From the NCBI RefSeq assembly GCF_042956465.1, contig NZ_JBIBGL010000005.1, positions 558,001 through 622,000 of the forward strand: DNA of 64,000 nucleotides. The letters run 5' to 3'. Positions 25,937 through 33,803 of the stretch are shown here, one piece after another. This DNA comes from Embleya sp042956465 (lineage in GTDB: Bacteria; Actinomycetota; Actinomycetes; Streptomycetales; Streptomycetaceae). The number at the start of each line of letters is the position of its first letter. The stretch's first letter is position 1. The translations under genes were made by a program, and so were the position numbers. The notes beneath the pieces are model-generated. The model saw nothing but the letters and a program-made list of their open reading frames with translations. It had not been told where the DNA came from and did no database searches.

Positions 25937-26557
25937 ATGCGCGACGAGAAGATCAGCGAATACCTGGACCGCCTCGCCGACCGGGTACCGGCGCCGGGGG
26001 GCGGGGCCGCCGCCGCGCTGCACGCGGCACAGGCGGCCGCGCTGCTGGGGATGGTCGCCCGGTACACCACCGGCGACAAGTACGCCGAGCACGCCTCCTC
26101 GATCACCGAGGTGATCGCGCTCACCGACGAACTGCGGGCGGTGGCACTGCGGTTGGCCGAAGAGGACGCGGCCGCATTCACCGCGGTGACCGAGGCGTAC
26201 AAGCTGCCCCGGGACACCGAGGAGGCCAAGGCCGTGCGCTCGGCCACGATCGCCGCCGCACTGGTCGGCGCGGCCAAGCCGCCGGCCGAGGTGCTCGTGG
26301 TGGCCGCCGCGTGCATCGAACTGGCCGAAAAGCTGCTGCCGATCGGCAATCCCAACGTGATCACCGACGTGGCCGCGGCGGCCGAGGCGGCGCGGGCGGC
26401 GGCGACCACCGCACGGGTGAACATCGAGATCAACCTCGGCGGGATCCGGGACGAGCAGGCCCGCATCGAACTCACCACGCAGGCCACGCGGGTGGACGGC
26501 CTCGCCACGCGCGCCGATCGGATCACCGCAGCCGTGCGCAAGGAGATCGTCCGATGA
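25937..26557 (+). CDS. fchA: Methenyltetrahydrofolate cyclohydrolase (FTCD/FchA cyclodeaminase family)
   Basis: The 206-residue protein is the all-helical cyclodeaminase/cyclohydrolase domain: YLDRLADRVPAPGGGAAAALHAAQAAALLGMVARYT (residues 8-43), EEDAAAFTAVTEAYKLPRDT and NPNVITDVAAAAEAARAAATTARVNIEINLGGI. The family hydrolyses 5,10-methenyl-THF to 10-formyl-THF (FchA) or deaminates formimino-THF. The direct ATGA overlap with folD makes the first reaction much more likely. AAGGACGAG precedes the ATG at 25937. I use the symbol by function and context. Confidence 0.85.
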   Translation: MRDEKISEYLDRLADRVPAPGGGAAAALHAAQAAALLGMVARYTTGDKYAEHASSITEVIALTDELRAVALRLAEEDAAAFTAVTEAYKLPRDTEEAKAVRSATIAAALVGAAKPPAEVLVVAAACIELAEKLLPIGNPNVITDVAAAAEAARAAATTARVNIEINLGGIRDEQARIELTTQATRVDGLATRADRITAAVRKEIVR

Positions 26558-27399
26558 CCGCGACCGTGCTCTCCGGCAGGGACCTCGCCGCTGCGATCCG
26601 CGCCGAGACGGCCACCCGGGCCGCGCTGCTCGCCGAGGCGGGCTCCCCGGTCACCCTCGCGGTCGTGGTGGCCACGGCCGACGAGTCCAGTGCGTGGTAC
26701 GTGCGTTCGATCGCCGGAGCCGCCGCGAAGGTCGGCATCACGTGCGACGTGGTCGACCTGGGCGCGGACGCGACCGTGGAGGCGATCCGCGGCACGTTGG
26801 AGGCGCTCGGCGCGGACGACGGTGTGCACGGGATCATCCTGCAGACCCCGCTGCCGGCCGGCGCGTCCCTGGAGGACCTGGCCGGCGCGATCGCCTTCGG
26901 CAAGGACGTGGACGGCGCCAACCCGCTCTCGCTGGGCCGACTGGCCGCCGGACTGCCCGCGTTCGCTCCGGCCACGGCCGAGGCGGTGGTGGCGATCCTG
27001 GATCACCACGGCATCGAACTCGGCGGCCGGCACGTCGCGGTGGTCGGCCGTTCGACGGTGGTCGGCAAGCCCGCCGCGCACCTGCTCCTGGACCGCAACG
27101 CCACGGTCACCATCTGCCACTCGCGGACCAAGGACCTGGCCGGCCTGACCTCGACGGCGGACGTGCTGGTCGCCGCGGTCGGCCGGCCCGGGCTGATCAC
27201 CGCCGCGCACGTCGCGCCCGGCGCGGTCGTGGTCGACGTGGGCACCAACCCCACCGCCGACGGCGGCCTGGTCGGCGACGTGGACACGACGTCCGTGGCA
27301 GCGGTGGCCGGCGCGCTCACCCCCGTGCCGGGCGGCGTGGGACCGGTGACGACGGCGCTGCTGCTGAGCCACACGGTGCGCGCGGCGGCATCGCCCTGA
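26554..27399 (+). CDS. folD: FolD-family methylenetetrahydrofolate dehydrogenase lacking the cyclohydrolase lysine
   Basis: The 281-residue protein keeps Gln97 (GIILQTPLP), Asp118 in KDVDG, the nucleotide loop VAVVGRSTVVGKPAAHLL and the final PVPGGVGPVTTALL. In bifunctional FolD the motif YVxxK supplies the Lys needed for cyclohydrolase activity; here it reads YVRSI (Tyr49 to Ile53), so that Lys is missing. Mutants of human FolD at this Lys keep dehydrogenase but lose cyclohydrolase activity. The adjacent fchA gene, overlapping by ATGA, would supply the missing step. I therefore infer a monofunctional NAD(P)-dependent dehydrogenase. Confidence 0.9.
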   Translation: MTATVLSGRDLAAAIRAETATRAALLAEAGSPVTLAVVVATADESSAWYVRSIAGAAAKVGITCDVVDLGADATVEAIRGTLEALGADDGVHGIILQTPLPAGASLEDLAGAIAFGKDVDGANPLSLGRLAAGLPAFAPATAEAVVAILDHHGIELGGRHVAVVGRSTVVGKPAAHLLLDRNATVTICHSRTKDLAGLTSTADVLVAAVGRPGLITAAHVAPGAVVVDVGTNPTADGGLVGDVDTTSVAAVAGALTPVPGGVGPVTTALLLSHTVRAAASP

Positions 27400-27636
27400 G
27401 CCGTGGGCGTGGGCCGTGGGCCTGTGGGGTCGTGGAGCTGTGGCCGTCGGTCGGTCGCGGCCTGTGGCCGGTGCCCTCGGACGCCGGACGGGCTGACCGA
27501 CGCTCGGCTCGCCCGTTGTGCACGAGGCGGCACGGGGCGGCCGGTTCGAGGATCGACACCGGGTGCGTTCGGACGGCACGGTTGCGGTTCGGGTCGGGGT
27601 CGGCCCGGGTCGTGGTCGGCCCGGGGCGTCGAAAGG

Positions 27637-28011
27637 TCACCAGCGGGCGATGCGGCGGCCGTCTCGTTCGTGCCAGCGGCCCGGGAGGTCGATGATCTCG
27701 GCGCCGGCGGCGCGCAGGCGTTCGGCCGTGGCCCGGGCCCGTTCCGGATCGAGGGCGAACACCCACGGACCCGGTATCAGCACCGTCCGCACCACACCGG
27801 CGATCACGTTGGCCAGCAGGTTCTCCAACTCCGGCTGCTTCTCGCGCGAGGAGACGCCGTTGTCCAGACACACCACCGGCCGGCTCAGCCCCAGGCCCTG
27901 CGCGTACGCGGTCAGCGCGTTGCGATGGGCGGCCATCTCCCAGGGGTCACGGGGATAACACCGCAGGTAGGCGACGGGCGCGCCGACGTACGGAGGGGAG
28001 ACGGTCGTCAT
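27637..28011 (-). CDS. Resolvase-fold protein without the catalytic serine
   Basis: The 124-residue protein resembles the N-terminal domain of serine recombinases in pattern: VAYLRCYPRD, QGLGLSRPVVCLDNGVSSREKQPELENLLANV, VRTVLIPGPWVFALD and RLRAAGAEIIDLP. The position of the active Ser (normally YxRVS) reads LRCYP, so recombination is not expected. No C-terminal DNA-binding domain is present. Similar short proteins occur in many copies in streptomycetes, with unknown function. The ATG at 28011 has AAGGA upstream. Confidence 0.75.
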   Translation of the reverse strand: MTTVSPPYVGAPVAYLRCYPRDPWEMAAHRNALTAYAQGLGLSRPVVCLDNGVSSREKQPELENLLANVIAGVVRTVLIPGPWVFALDPERARATAERLRAAGAEIIDLPGRWHERDGRRIARW

Positions 28012-28088
28012 GGCGACTGATTCCTTTCCGGCGATCGGCACGGACCCGCGGTCCCGCCTGGGCGCCAGTCAACACCGTTCGACCCGAA

Positions 28089-28100
28089 AGGTCTATACCA
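28089..28100. promoter_or_regulatory. DasR-like (dre-type) operator candidate
   Basis: AGGTCTATACCA matches 10 of 12 positions of the DasR/GntR core TGGTCTAGACCA. It lies 78 bases upstream of the resolvase-fold gene (minus strand) and about 90 bases upstream of the DUF3099 gene, within an AT-richer patch (TATACCAATATTG). A GntR-family protein could bind here; the assignment to DasR is tentative. Confidence 0.4.
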
Positions 28101-28190
28101 ATATTGTCATCTCGGGGTAACTCCCGGGGACCGGCCGGCCGCGCCCTCCGCGCGGGCCCGTTCGCCGGCCCGAAGACGTACCGTGAACAG

Positions 28191-28451
28191 ATGAGCACCA
28201 ACGATCCGGGCGGCCCCGGTGGAGGGGGTGCCACCCCGTCCGGGCCGGTTCCGTCCCAGCGCCGTCGACGCAAGCGCTACTTCGTGATGATGGGCATCTG
28301 CCTGCTGCTGTTCCTGCTCGCCGGCACGGTGGTCTACCGCTGGTCGTTCCCGGCCGCCGCGGGCATGACCATCGTCGCGATGGCGATCCCGCCCTTCGCG
28401 GTGATCGTGGCCAACCGTCGCGAGCGCGGCGACCGCTGGTGGGACGAATAG
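28191..28451 (+). CDS. DUF3099 small membrane protein
   Basis: The 86-residue protein has a Gly/Pro-rich head, a basic patch (RRRRKRY) and two transmembrane helices (FVMMGICLLLFLLAGTVVY and AAGMTIVAMAIPPFAVIV), ending RRERGDRWWDE, the pattern I recall for DUF3099. The function is unknown. The ATG follows TACCGT and six bases, without a Shine-Dalgarno, so a leaderless mRNA is likely. Confidence 0.85.
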   Translation: MSTNDPGGPGGGGATPSGPVPSQRRRRKRYFVMMGICLLLFLLAGTVVYRWSFPAAAGMTIVAMAIPPFAVIVANRRERGDRWWDE

Positions 28452-28487
28452 TCCCTGCGGTCACGATGCCGTCCGGTCGTCGGTCGC

Positions 28488-28515
28488 GGGTCACGGGTCA
28501 CGGGTCACGGGTCAC
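28488..28515 (+). repeat. Four perfect tandem GGGTCAC heptamers
   Basis: GGGTCAC occurs four times without interruption (28488-28494, 28495-28501, 28502-28508, 28509-28515) between two small membrane-protein genes. Confidence 0.95.
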
Positions 28516-28624
28516 GGAATCGTCCCGACGCGGTGACAACCGCGCGGACCACGAACCGCGGCAACTGCCCGGCCCGTCCCAGGTATCGACTCGCGATCGC
28601 GCGGGCGAGGGGAGGGTGGCCGAG

Positions 28625-28894
28625 ATGCCCATCGATTCGGGTATGCAGGCGGCACGGCAGGCTCGGGCGTTCCGGAACGACGTCGACCGGCGGGCCTTCC
28701 GGGAGCGGATGTCCGCCGCCGATCGGCGGCGCCGGCGCAGCGGGCGTTCGGGCGTCGGCGGCGTGCTCCTGCTGCCGGTGGTGATCTGCGCGGTGATTTT
28801 CGCCGCGAAATACCCGGACCAGGCAAACGACTTGGTCGACCGGGCCCGGCCGGTGCTGGACCTGGTCCTCGGCCCGCTCGACGACCTGCGCTGA
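28625..28894 (+). CDS. Small single-pass membrane protein
   Basis: The 89-residue protein has a charged, Arg-rich N-terminal half (RAFRNDVDRRAFRERMSAADRRRRR) and one transmembrane helix (VGGVLLLPVVICAVIFAAKY), followed by a short outer tail. The ATG at 28625 has GGAGGG upstream. I recognise no family. Confidence 0.7.
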   Translation: MPIDSGMQAARQARAFRNDVDRRAFRERMSAADRRRRRSGRSGVGGVLLLPVVICAVIFAAKYPDQANDLVDRARPVLDLVLGPLDDLR

Positions 28895-29083
28895 CCCGAC
28901 CGCGACACCGACGCGGAGCCGCGGTCCCGGATCGGCCGACCGGGCAAGGGCGCGCCGTACCGGCCCGGTTCGAGGAAAGCCGGACAACCGGGCAGTAGGG
29001 TCGGTGCCCGAGCCGCGGGTGCCGTGCGGCCGTCGAACGCGGAGCCGGACCGTCGGGCCTTCGGGCCGGGAGAGGACGTCGTC

Positions 29084-29953
29084 ATGGGACCAGTCATCGC
29101 GGTCACCGGAGCGAGCGGGCAGATCGGCGGCCGGGTCGCCCGCCGGCTCGCCGAGGCCGGCACGGCGCAGCGTCTGGTGGGTCGGGATCCGTCCCGGCTG
29201 CCCGAGTTCGACGGCGCGGTGCACGCCCCGCCCGCGTCGTACGGCGACGCGGCGGCGATGCGGCGGGCCCTGGAGGGGGCGGACACGCTGTTCCTGGTCT
29301 CGGCCCGCGAGAGCGCCGATCGGGTCCGTGAGCACATCTGCGCCGTGGACGCCGCGGTCGCGGTCGGCGTCCGGCGGATCGTCTACGTGTCGTTCCAGAG
29401 CGCGGCGCCGGATGCCACGTTCACGTTCGCGCGCGACCACTGGCACACCGAGCAACACATCCGCGACACCGGGCTGCGGCACACGTTCCTGCGCGACAGT
29501 CTGTACCTGGCCGTACTGCCCGCCATGGTCGGCGCCGACGGGACCATTCGCGGCCCCGGCGGGCAGGGGCGGGTCGCGGCGGTGGCGCACGACGACATCG
29601 CGGACGCGGCGGCGGCCGTACTGCTCGGCGGCGACGCGCACGACCACCTCACCTACGACCTCACCGGTCCCGAGGCGATCACCCTCGCGGAGGCGGCGGC
29701 CGAGCTGACCCGCTTCACCGGGCGACTGATCGAGTACGTCCCGGAGTCCCGGGACCAGGCCTACGCCTCCCGCGCGCAGTACAACGCGCCGGCCTGGGAG
29801 ATGGCGGGCTGGGTGACCTCGTACGAGGCGATCGCCACCGGCGAGATGGCCAAGGTCTCCACCGCGGTCCCGATGCTGACCGGCCGGCCCGCGCAGAACC
29901 TGGCCGGCTACCTGACCACCCATCCGCAGTCCTGGGAGCACCTCAAGGCGTAG
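29084..29953 (+). CDS. NmrA-like NAD(P)-binding SDR family protein
   Basis: The 289-residue protein starts with the atypical-SDR nucleotide motif AVTGASGQIGGRVARRL (GxxGxxG) and has VRRIVYVSFQSAAP, HTFLRDSLYL and a substrate half with YDLTGPEAITLAEAAAELTRFTG. The Tyr-x-x-x-Lys of classical SDRs is absent, as in NmrA/QOR2-type quinone reductases or redox sensors. GAGAGGACG precedes the ATG at 29084. The substrate is unknown. Confidence 0.88.
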   Translation: MGPVIAVTGASGQIGGRVARRLAEAGTAQRLVGRDPSRLPEFDGAVHAPPASYGDAAAMRRALEGADTLFLVSARESADRVREHICAVDAAVAVGVRRIVYVSFQSAAPDATFTFARDHWHTEQHIRDTGLRHTFLRDSLYLAVLPAMVGADGTIRGPGGQGRVAAVAHDDIADAAAAVLLGGDAHDHLTYDLTGPEAITLAEAAAELTRFTGRLIEYVPESRDQAYASRAQYNAPAWEMAGWVTSYEAIATGEMAKVSTAVPMLTGRPAQNLAGYLTTHPQSWEHLKA

Positions 29954-30053
29954 GACCCGCCCCGGTGCCACCAGTGCCCGGGCCCGCCTCGGCGACTCCC
30001 CCGACCGGCCGTGCCCGGGTGCGGCCGGCTCCCGGGCCGGGTCTGCTGGGGCC

Positions 30054-30251
30054 ATGCATCCCAAACACCCGATCATCGAGCTGACCGAGCTGCTGATGCG
30101 CGAGACGGACCTGCCGCAGGATCGTGCGAATGCCCTGGTGCAACGCATCTGGGACGCGGGCGTGGCCGAGGGCACCCGCCGGATGACGGAGGATCTCGCC
30201 GCCGCCAACCGGGAAGCCGAGGAACTGCGCCGCGCGCTCGACGACGAGTGA
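30054..30251 (+). CDS. Small acidic helical protein
   Basis: The 65-residue protein (ELTELLMRETDLPQDRANAL in the first half, EDLAAANREAEELRRALDDE at the end) is predicted to be two helices, the second coiled-coil-like. Only a weak GGGG precedes the ATG. A 10-bp-stem hairpin follows the stop. I recognise no family. Confidence 0.6.
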   Translation: MHPKHPIIELTELLMRETDLPQDRANALVQRIWDAGVAEGTRRMTEDLAAANREAEELRRALDDE

Positions 30252-30560
30252 CCGGGGCCCGGGAGGGTCCTGCTGCGGTACGCCGAAGACGTGGTGTCCC
30301 CGCTCGGGGCCGGATTGGGACACCACGCCGGTGTGCGGCGCGCGCGCCGCGCCCCCGGGACCTGTCCTCCATCCCGCGTCGGGCTCCGCGGCGTCCGGGA
30401 CCGTGCGTCGGCGTGCCGGGCAACGCGCGCATGGTGCTATTCGGGTGTTCCACCGAGGCGGCGAGGTGAGCGCAGCGAGGAGCCCGAAGGGCGCATGCCG
30501 GGTGTCGGCGTCGCGGTGCTCGGCGAGGGTCGAGGACAGCCCCTCAGCGGAGGACAGCCC
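30252..30560. other. 309-bp intergenic stretch
   Basis: The stretch has no gene. It carries the hairpin at 30291-30326 and, at its right end, two copies of GAGGACAGCCCCT separated by a few bases next to the stop codon of the minus-strand secreted peptide gene. Confidence 0.4.
30291..30326 (+). terminator. Hairpin downstream of the 65-residue gene
   Basis: GTGGTGTCCC (30291-30300) pairs perfectly with GGGACACCAC (30317-30326) over a 16-base loop, 40 bases after the stop at 30251. There is no U-run. Confidence 0.5.
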
Positions 30561-30752
30561 CTACAGCGGCAGCGTGCCCGCGAGCGGGTTGACCGTGTTC
30601 AGGTTGTTCAGACCGTCCGGGTAGACGGCGCTCGGGACGCCGGCGACCCGGCCGGTGTTCGGCGTCGGTTCCTGCGCATGGGCGGCGGAGGCGCCGCAGG
30701 ACACGGCGAGGGCGGTGCAGGCCAGGGCGGCGGTGGCGAGGCGCTTGATCAT
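30561..30752 (-). CDS. Short secreted peptide
   Basis: The 63-residue product has a signal peptide (MIKRLATAALACTALAVSC, then an ASAAHAQ cleavage region). The mature part is only about 36 residues, rich in Pro, Asn and Gly (TGRVAGVPSAVYPDGLNNLN). The size recalls chaplin- or rodlin-like surface peptides, but the chaplin motif is absent. GGGCGGGAC precedes the ATG. The function is not known. Confidence 0.7.
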   Translation of the reverse strand: MIKRLATAALACTALAVSCGASAAHAQEPTPNTGRVAGVPSAVYPDGLNNLNTVNPLAGTLPL

Positions 30753-30882
30753 GTCCCGCCCAACGAGGCCGCGTGCACTTGGTCACCGCGGCGCCCGCCG
30801 AGACGTCCCGGTTCACCTGTTCGGCGTTCGTAGTCCGCCGCGGCACCGGGAACAGGAGCACCGACCCGGAGGAGGGGTGCCG

Positions 30883-30927
30883 ATGGCGGAGCACCGGAAC
30901 CGGCCGCCCGGCGGCGTGGCCCGATGA
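30883..30927 (+). CDS. 14-residue leader ORF translationally coupled to the membrane protein
   Basis: ATG at 30883 begins MAEHRNRPPGGVAR and stops with TGA at 30925-30927, overlapping the next ATG (30924) as ATGA. A strong GGAGGAGGGG sits just upstream of this small frame, while the following gene has no Shine-Dalgarno of its own. This suggests that ribosomes load here and reinitiate. Confidence 0.5.
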   Translation: MAEHRNRPPGGVAR

Positions 30928-31736
30928 TCCACGACGGTCGGCTGCCGATGAGCCTGGCGTTCGCGTCGCTGCTGCTCACCTTCCTGGTGACGCGGACGAT
31001 CACCCGACTGATCCGGGCCGGCCGCGGTCCCTTTCACAACATCGGCAGCGGCGGTGTGCACATCCATCACGTGGTGCCCGGCATCGTGCTCGCCCTGATC
31101 GGCGGCTTCCTCGCGGTCGGCAGCGGCGAATACCTGGTCGCCCGGTCGATCGCGGGCGTGCTGCTCGGGATCGGCGCGGGGCTGGTGCTGGACGAGTTCG
31201 GGATGATCGTGCACCTGTCCGACGTGTACTGGACCGAGCAGGGCCGGATCTCGATCGAGGCCACCGTGCTGGCCACCGCCGCGGTCGGCCTGGCCGCGAG
31301 CGGCTTCGTGCCCTTCGACGCGACGCCGGACGGCCACACCCTCGACGATCTGGTGGCCTGGTCGATCGTGCTGCTGCTCGATGTGGTGATGGCCGCGATC
31401 ACCTTCGCCAAGGGCAAGGTCGGCACCGGCGTGATCGGCGTGTTCATCCCGATCGTCAACATCGTCGCGGGGATCCGCCTGGCCCGACCCGGCTCGCCGT
31501 GGGCCCGGCGGTACTACCACGACAAGCCCCGCAGGCTGCGTCGCGCCACCGCGCGGGCGGCCCGCCGCGATGCCCGTTGGAAGCCGATCCGCCGCCGCTT
31601 CGAGGACACCATCGCCGGCCGGCTGGTGGCCGCGCCCGCACCCCTGCCCGTGGCGCCGAACCCCGAGCCCCGGGCGCGACGCGAGGTCGACGGCGCCCGA
31701 CACACCTGGCGCCGCGTGCGGGCGGGCTCCGGGTGA
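30924..31736 (+). CDS. Integral membrane protein of unknown function
   Basis: The 270-residue protein has about five transmembrane helices in residues 8-190, a His-rich loop (GSGGVHIHHVVPGIVLALIGG) and an Arg-rich cytoplasmic tail of about 70 residues. It resembles a conserved actinobacterial membrane family seen in Streptomyces and Mycobacterium, without a known role. The ATG lacks a Shine-Dalgarno and overlaps the stop of the 14-residue leader. Confidence 0.8.
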   Translation: MIHDGRLPMSLAFASLLLTFLVTRTITRLIRAGRGPFHNIGSGGVHIHHVVPGIVLALIGGFLAVGSGEYLVARSIAGVLLGIGAGLVLDEFGMIVHLSDVYWTEQGRISIEATVLATAAVGLAASGFVPFDATPDGHTLDDLVAWSIVLLLDVVMAAITFAKGKVGTGVIGVFIPIVNIVAGIRLARPGSPWARRYYHDKPRRLRRATARAARRDARWKPIRRRFEDTIAGRLVAAPAPLPVAPNPEPRARREVDGARHTWRRVRAGSG

Positions 31737-31887
31737 GTGGGTACGGCACGCGCCGGGCACCGCGCGGACGCACACCTCGCCCGCCGTCCGGGATCTCCGC
31801 TCTCCCGCCCGCACGCCGACGAACGATCGACCGCCCGGGGGCGGATCCGGTCGCCCTCGACGCTCCGCGGCCGGACGACCACGCGGA

Positions 31888-33690
31888 TCACCGACCCGGA
31901 GTCGCCCCCGCGGCCCCGGGCCCGCCCGCCGGTCGTTGGCGTGCGGCCAGGACCGCGATGTCGTCCTCCGGCTTGTCGGTGACCATGCGCGCGATCAGCG
32001 TGTCCACCAGACGCACCAGCGGGGTCTCGGCGCTCAGTCCCACCCGGGTCAGCCGCTGGAGCGATTCGCCGATGTCCTCGCCCCGGCGCTCGATCAGGCC
32101 GTCGGTGTACATCACCAGCACCCGCTCGGGTTCGCTGCGCCGGCGCACCGAGGTGTAGCCGCCGAACCCGGTGCCCAACGGCGGTCCCACGGGGACGTCG
32201 ACGAGTTCGGCCGCGTCGCCCGGGCCGACCAGCAGCGGCGGGAGGTGGCCGGCGCTGGCGAAGGTGACCGTGCCCGCCGCCGGGTCGACCAGGACCAGCA
32301 GACAGCTGGCCACCCGTTCGATACCCGCCTTGGTACTGGTGCGGTCCACCGCGGCCAGGATCTCGTGCGGCTCCAAGTCGGAGCGCGCCTGCACCCGCAG
32401 TAGCGCCCGGAACTGGCTCATCTCCACCGCGGCCTGCACGCCGTGTCCCATCACGTCGCCGACCGCGAGCAGCGTGCGGCCGCCGCTGAGCGCGACCGCG
32501 TCGTACCAGTCGCCGCCGACCTCGACGCTGCTGCCCGCGGGCCGGTAGCGCGAGGCCAGTTCGATGTCCGGGTGCGGCGCGTCCGGGGCGGCCAGCAGCG
32601 CGTGCTGGAGGGCGAGTGCGATGTCGTGCTCGTGCGCGTAGCGGCGGGCGTTGTCCACGCTGATCGCCCCGCGCCGGGCCAGGTCCCGGGCCAGCACCAC
32701 GTCCTCGGTGGAGAACGCCTGCGCCACGCCGTGCCGGGCCAGGGTGACCATGCCGATGGCGCTGCCCCGGGCCACCAGCGGCAGCGCCACGATCGAGTGC
32801 AGGCCGACCGAGCGGAAGATGTCGACCCGGTCGGGGCTGGACACCTCGCGGGCCAGTTCCTCGTCGCTGACCCGGTTGACCACCACCGGGCTGCGCTCGC
32901 TCAGCGCGCGCGGCACCATCGAGCCCTGCTGGTAGTCCACGTTCTCGCCGGGCCGACGCAGGATCGCGGCCTGCTCGGCCATCCCCGGCCGATGCGACAG
33001 CGCGGCACGCCACATCCGCACCATGTCCTGCGGCGCGTGCGGGGTGCCGTTGGCGCCCTCGACCGCGAAGACGTCCACCGCGGCCACGTCGCCGAGCTCG
33101 GCGACGAAGAGTTCGGCCAGTTCCTCGCAGGTCTCCACCAGGTCGAGGGTGGTGCCGACCCGGGTCGCGGCCGCGTCCAGGAAGGCCAGCCGGCGGCGGG
33201 CCGCGTCCAGTTCCATCTGGGTGCGGCGGGACTCGGAGACTTCGAGGATGACGCCGGCCAGGCCGACCACCTCGCCCTCGTGCTCCAGGCGGTGGTAGGC
33301 GCCGTGCCACCAGCGACGGTCGCGCGGGCCCGCGTGGGTGATCCCGGTGGAGGTGGCCTCGCGGGCCACGCCGTCGCGGAGCACCGCGCGCAGGATCTCC
33401 TCCTGGGCGTCCACGTCCGGGAGCACCTGGCCGATGGTCCGGCCCAGGTGCTCCTCGGCGGAGATGCCGTTCATCCGGGCCAGGGCCGGGTTGACGTAGA
33501 GGTAGCGAAGGCCCGGGCTCATCACCGCGACCGCGGCGCGGGTGCCGTCCAGGAGACCCTGCAGCACCGCGTACGCGCCGGCCTCGCGCGGGTCGCTGCC
33601 GTTCGCCCCGACCAGGCGTGCCACCGCACCGGTCACGGCGTCGACCTCCGGCACCGTCATCGGCGGGTCCGCATACTCGTCCAGCGCCAC
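31888..33690 (-). CDS. PAS-GAF-SpoIIE protein phosphatase
   Basis: The 600-residue protein has a PAS domain (about residues 30-150; YLYVNPALARMNGISAEEHLGRT), a GAF domain (about 170-340) and a C-terminal PP2C/SpoIIE domain. The last has SSVEVGGDWYDAVALSGGRTLLAVGDVMGHG, FASAGHLPPLLV and TDGLIERRGEDI. In streptomycetes such proteins dephosphorylate anti-anti-sigma partners of sigma-B-like factors; the partner here is unknown. The GTG at 33690 has GAGAGGA upstream; the ATG at 33660 is the alternative. Confidence 0.9.
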   Translation of the reverse strand: MALDEYADPPMTVPEVDAVTGAVARLVGANGSDPREAGAYAVLQGLLDGTRAAVAVMSPGLRYLYVNPALARMNGISAEEHLGRTIGQVLPDVDAQEEILRAVLRDGVAREATSTGITHAGPRDRRWWHGAYHRLEHEGEVVGLAGVILEVSESRRTQMELDAARRRLAFLDAAATRVGTTLDLVETCEELAELFVAELGDVAAVDVFAVEGANGTPHAPQDMVRMWRAALSHRPGMAEQAAILRRPGENVDYQQGSMVPRALSERSPVVVNRVSDEELAREVSSPDRVDIFRSVGLHSIVALPLVARGSAIGMVTLARHGVAQAFSTEDVVLARDLARRGAISVDNARRYAHEHDIALALQHALLAAPDAPHPDIELASRYRPAGSSVEVGGDWYDAVALSGGRTLLAVGDVMGHGVQAAVEMSQFRALLRVQARSDLEPHEILAAVDRTSTKAGIERVASCLLVLVDPAAGTVTFASAGHLPPLLVGPGDAAELVDVPVGPPLGTGFGGYTSVRRRSEPERVLVMYTDGLIERRGEDIGESLQRLTRVGLSAETPLVRLVDTLIARMVTDKPEDDIAVLAARQRPAGGPGAAGATPGR

Positions 33691-33803
33691 GCCTGTCCTC
33701 TCCAGCCCCGGGTCCCGTGAGGCGCCCGGCCCCCGGAAGCCGACCTTCGGGTTCCAGTCTGGGCCACGGCAACCCGAACGCGCGAGCGGCAGGCCGCAGT
33801 GCG

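Noticed and set aside
27637..28011. Active site-specific recombinase
   Set aside because: The catalytic Ser and the DNA-binding domain are both missing.
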